In this document: piece by piece, positions 22,057 to 22,731 of the stretch | How positions within the stretch are numbered: the stretch's first letter is position 1 | Layout: each line of letters starts with the position of its first letter | NCBI GenBank assembly: GCA_910585525.1 | Contig: CAJUFR010000035.1 | Location: 1-22,731 of the forward strand | Direction: 5' to 3' | From: an uncultured Angelakisella sp. | Lineage (GTDB): Bacteria > Bacillota > Clostridia > Oscillospirales > Ruminococcaceae | Length of the DNA: 22,731 nucleotides | Program-made: the position numbers and the translations under genes | Notes under the pieces: generated by a model | Seen by the model: the letters and a program-made list of their open reading frames with translations, nothing else | What the model was told of the DNA's origin: nothing | Databases searched by the model: none

Positions 22057-22406
22057 TTGATGTGTCCTCCCCCATTCAGACCGGCCTGGAACAGCAATCC
22101 GCAGGCGGTAAACATCCGGTGGGTGGTGGTCATGACGGCGATGCCCTTCTCCCGGGCCAGTTCCACTACCTCCGGGGAGGGCTCCTTGCGCCGGACAAAG
22201 ATGATGCAGATGATGTCCATCATCTCCGCGGTACGGATCACCTGCTGGTTCATCAGCCCGGTGAGCAGCACCGCCTGGTCCTTGACAAAGGCCAGCACGT
22301 CGCTCATCAGGTCGCTGCCGCAAGCGGTGTGGACCTCGTGATCCAGCAACTCCTCGCCGCTCAACAGCTGGGCATCCAGGATGGTCTTTACTTCACCTAG
22401 GGTCAT
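22053..22406 (-). CDS. DRTGG-domain protein (first copy)
   Basis: A 117-residue single-domain DRTGG protein. Characteristic segments are MTLGEVKTILDAQLLSGEE, VHTACGSDLMSDVLAFV, AVLLTGLMNQQVIRTAEMMD, and C-terminal MTTTHRMFTACGLL. ATG 22406 is used because AGAGGAG lies about ten bases upstream, whereas nine upstream codons lack a ribosome site. It is the first gene of the sensory operon and overlaps the ATPase gene by four bases. A sensing or ligand-binding role is likely; the ligand is unknown. Confidence 0.83.
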   Translation of the reverse strand: MTLGEVKTILDAQLLSGEELLDHEVHTACGSDLMSDVLAFVKDQAVLLTGLMNQQVIRTAEMMDIICIIFVRRKEPSPEVVELAREKGIAVMTTTHRMFTACGLLFQAGLNGGGHIK

Positions 22407-22442
22407 ACCGGCTCCACTCCTCTTTATCGTCAAACAGGCTAC

Positions 22443-22458
22443 CCAGGGGGTCCCCTGG
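22443..22458. promoter_or_regulatory. Palindrome in the leader of the sensory operon
   Basis: CCAGGGG-GT-CCCCTGG is a perfect 7-bp inverted repeat with a 2-nt spacer between the predicted -10 and the first start codon. The tiny spacer makes an RNA hairpin less natural than a dimeric-protein DNA site. Confidence 0.45.
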
Positions 22459-22470
22459 TGTTATGTTACT

Positions 22471-22479
22471 ATCATAGCA
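22471..22479 (-). promoter_or_regulatory. Extended -10 promoter of the sensory operon
   Basis: TGCTATGAT on the minus strand is a TGn-extended -10 (TATGAT) 65 bases before the first DRTGG gene. No convincing -35 is seen, as is common for extended -10 promoters. Confidence 0.5.
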
Positions 22480-22536
22480 TAGTTTTTCGGGGAATGCCAG
22501 TGTAAAAAAGAGGGCGTCAACACGCCCCCACCCCCT

Positions 22537-22691
22537 CCCCCCGCAGGGGAACTTCCAATCCGCCGGAGGCACCTTATCAGGCCAACTTCAAGGAGGGAGC
22601 GGGCGCAACTACCCACCTTAGCGGCTGCGAACCACATCCCACCCCGCAGCCAGCCGCCCAACCAAGCATCGAGCCACCAAGGCAGACATCT
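22537..22691 (-). repeat. Dispersed repeat, right copy (inverted relative to 1-153)
   Basis: The reverse complement from 22691 aligns with position 1 onward with about eight mismatches in 134 bases, then a slightly indel-bearing match through the G-run. The first part (22537-22575) is nearly identical to 8584-8622. The match stops where the left copy runs off the window, so the full element may be longer. The remaining 40 bases to the window end show nothing I can assign. Confidence 0.85.
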
Positions 22692-22731
22692 ATCATGGCG
22701 CCAGGGAGCACTCCAGCCCAAGCGGACTGGG

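Noticed and set aside
1..22731. Composite transposon or genomic island bounded by the end repeats
   Set aside because: No transposase, integrase, tRNA junction or composition shift was seen, and the same repeat module also occurs inside the window; the genes include core functions such as proS and acpP.
1..22731. CRISPR arrays, tRNA or rRNA genes
   Set aside because: No regularly spaced direct repeats and no cloverleaf-like or rRNA-like stretches were recognised.

Overview
The window (22.7 kb, GC-rich throughout) looks like chromosomal DNA of a strictly anaerobic, high-GC gut-type Clostridia, probably Oscillospiraceae (Flavonifractor, Oscillibacter or Intestinimonas relatives). The reasons are strong AGGAGG-type ribosome sites, a short archaeal-type ProS, NagB, TIM and phosphofructokinase paralogues of clostridial flavour, a hydrogenase/DRTGG sensory cluster, and a family of GC-rich intergenic repeats. 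The organism assignment is inference. No tRNA, rRNA, CRISPR array, transposase or phage gene was seen.

Region A (13042 down to 263, minus strand) is one long, tightly packed transcription unit that starts at a good promoter (TTGCGT-17-TATAAT). In order it encodes a multi-pass membrane histidine kinase, a NarL/LuxR-type response regulator, a divergent glucosamine-6-phosphate deaminase (NagB-like), GlcNAc-6-phosphate deacetylase (NagA), glucose-6-phosphate isomerase, a long class II fructose-bisphosphate aldolase, a phosphofructokinase with mixed ATP/PPi signature residues, an ankyrin-like protein, a divergent triosephosphate-isomerase-like protein, a LarA-family nickel-pincer racemase/epimerase-like protein, a TauE/SafE permease and a LacX-like aldose epimerase. 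On paper this carries an amino-sugar phosphate through fructose-6-P to triose phosphates, with a hydroxyacid-racemase-like enzyme and a small-anion exporter at the end. Several enzymes depart from textbook active sites, so the real substrate may not be GlcNAc. A dispersed repeat sits inside this operon between nagA and pgi.

Region B (15982 down to 13061, minus strand) is an ABC importer of the nitrate/sulfonate/taurine type, in the order permease, ATPase, lipoprotein binding protein. It has inverted repeats around its promoter, a hairpin before the binding-protein gene and a strong terminator.

Region C (16072 to 18321, plus strand) holds the only rightward genes: acyl carrier protein with its own promoter and terminator, prolyl-tRNA synthetase, and a YbjQ-family protein. 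It ends in a terminator shared with a convergent small gene of unknown function.

Region D (22479 down to 18675, minus strand) is a sensory module: DRTGG protein, RsbW-like ATPase, an [FeFe]-hydrogenase-like Fe-S protein with an altered H-cluster motif, a second DRTGG protein, a YcxB-like membrane protein and a PHP-domain phosphoesterase. Most junctions overlap or are very short.

The two window ends (1-153 and 22537-22691) carry copies of one repeat of about 150 bp in inverted orientation, bracketing everything between. Part of this repeat recurs at 8584-8622 inside the operon of region A.
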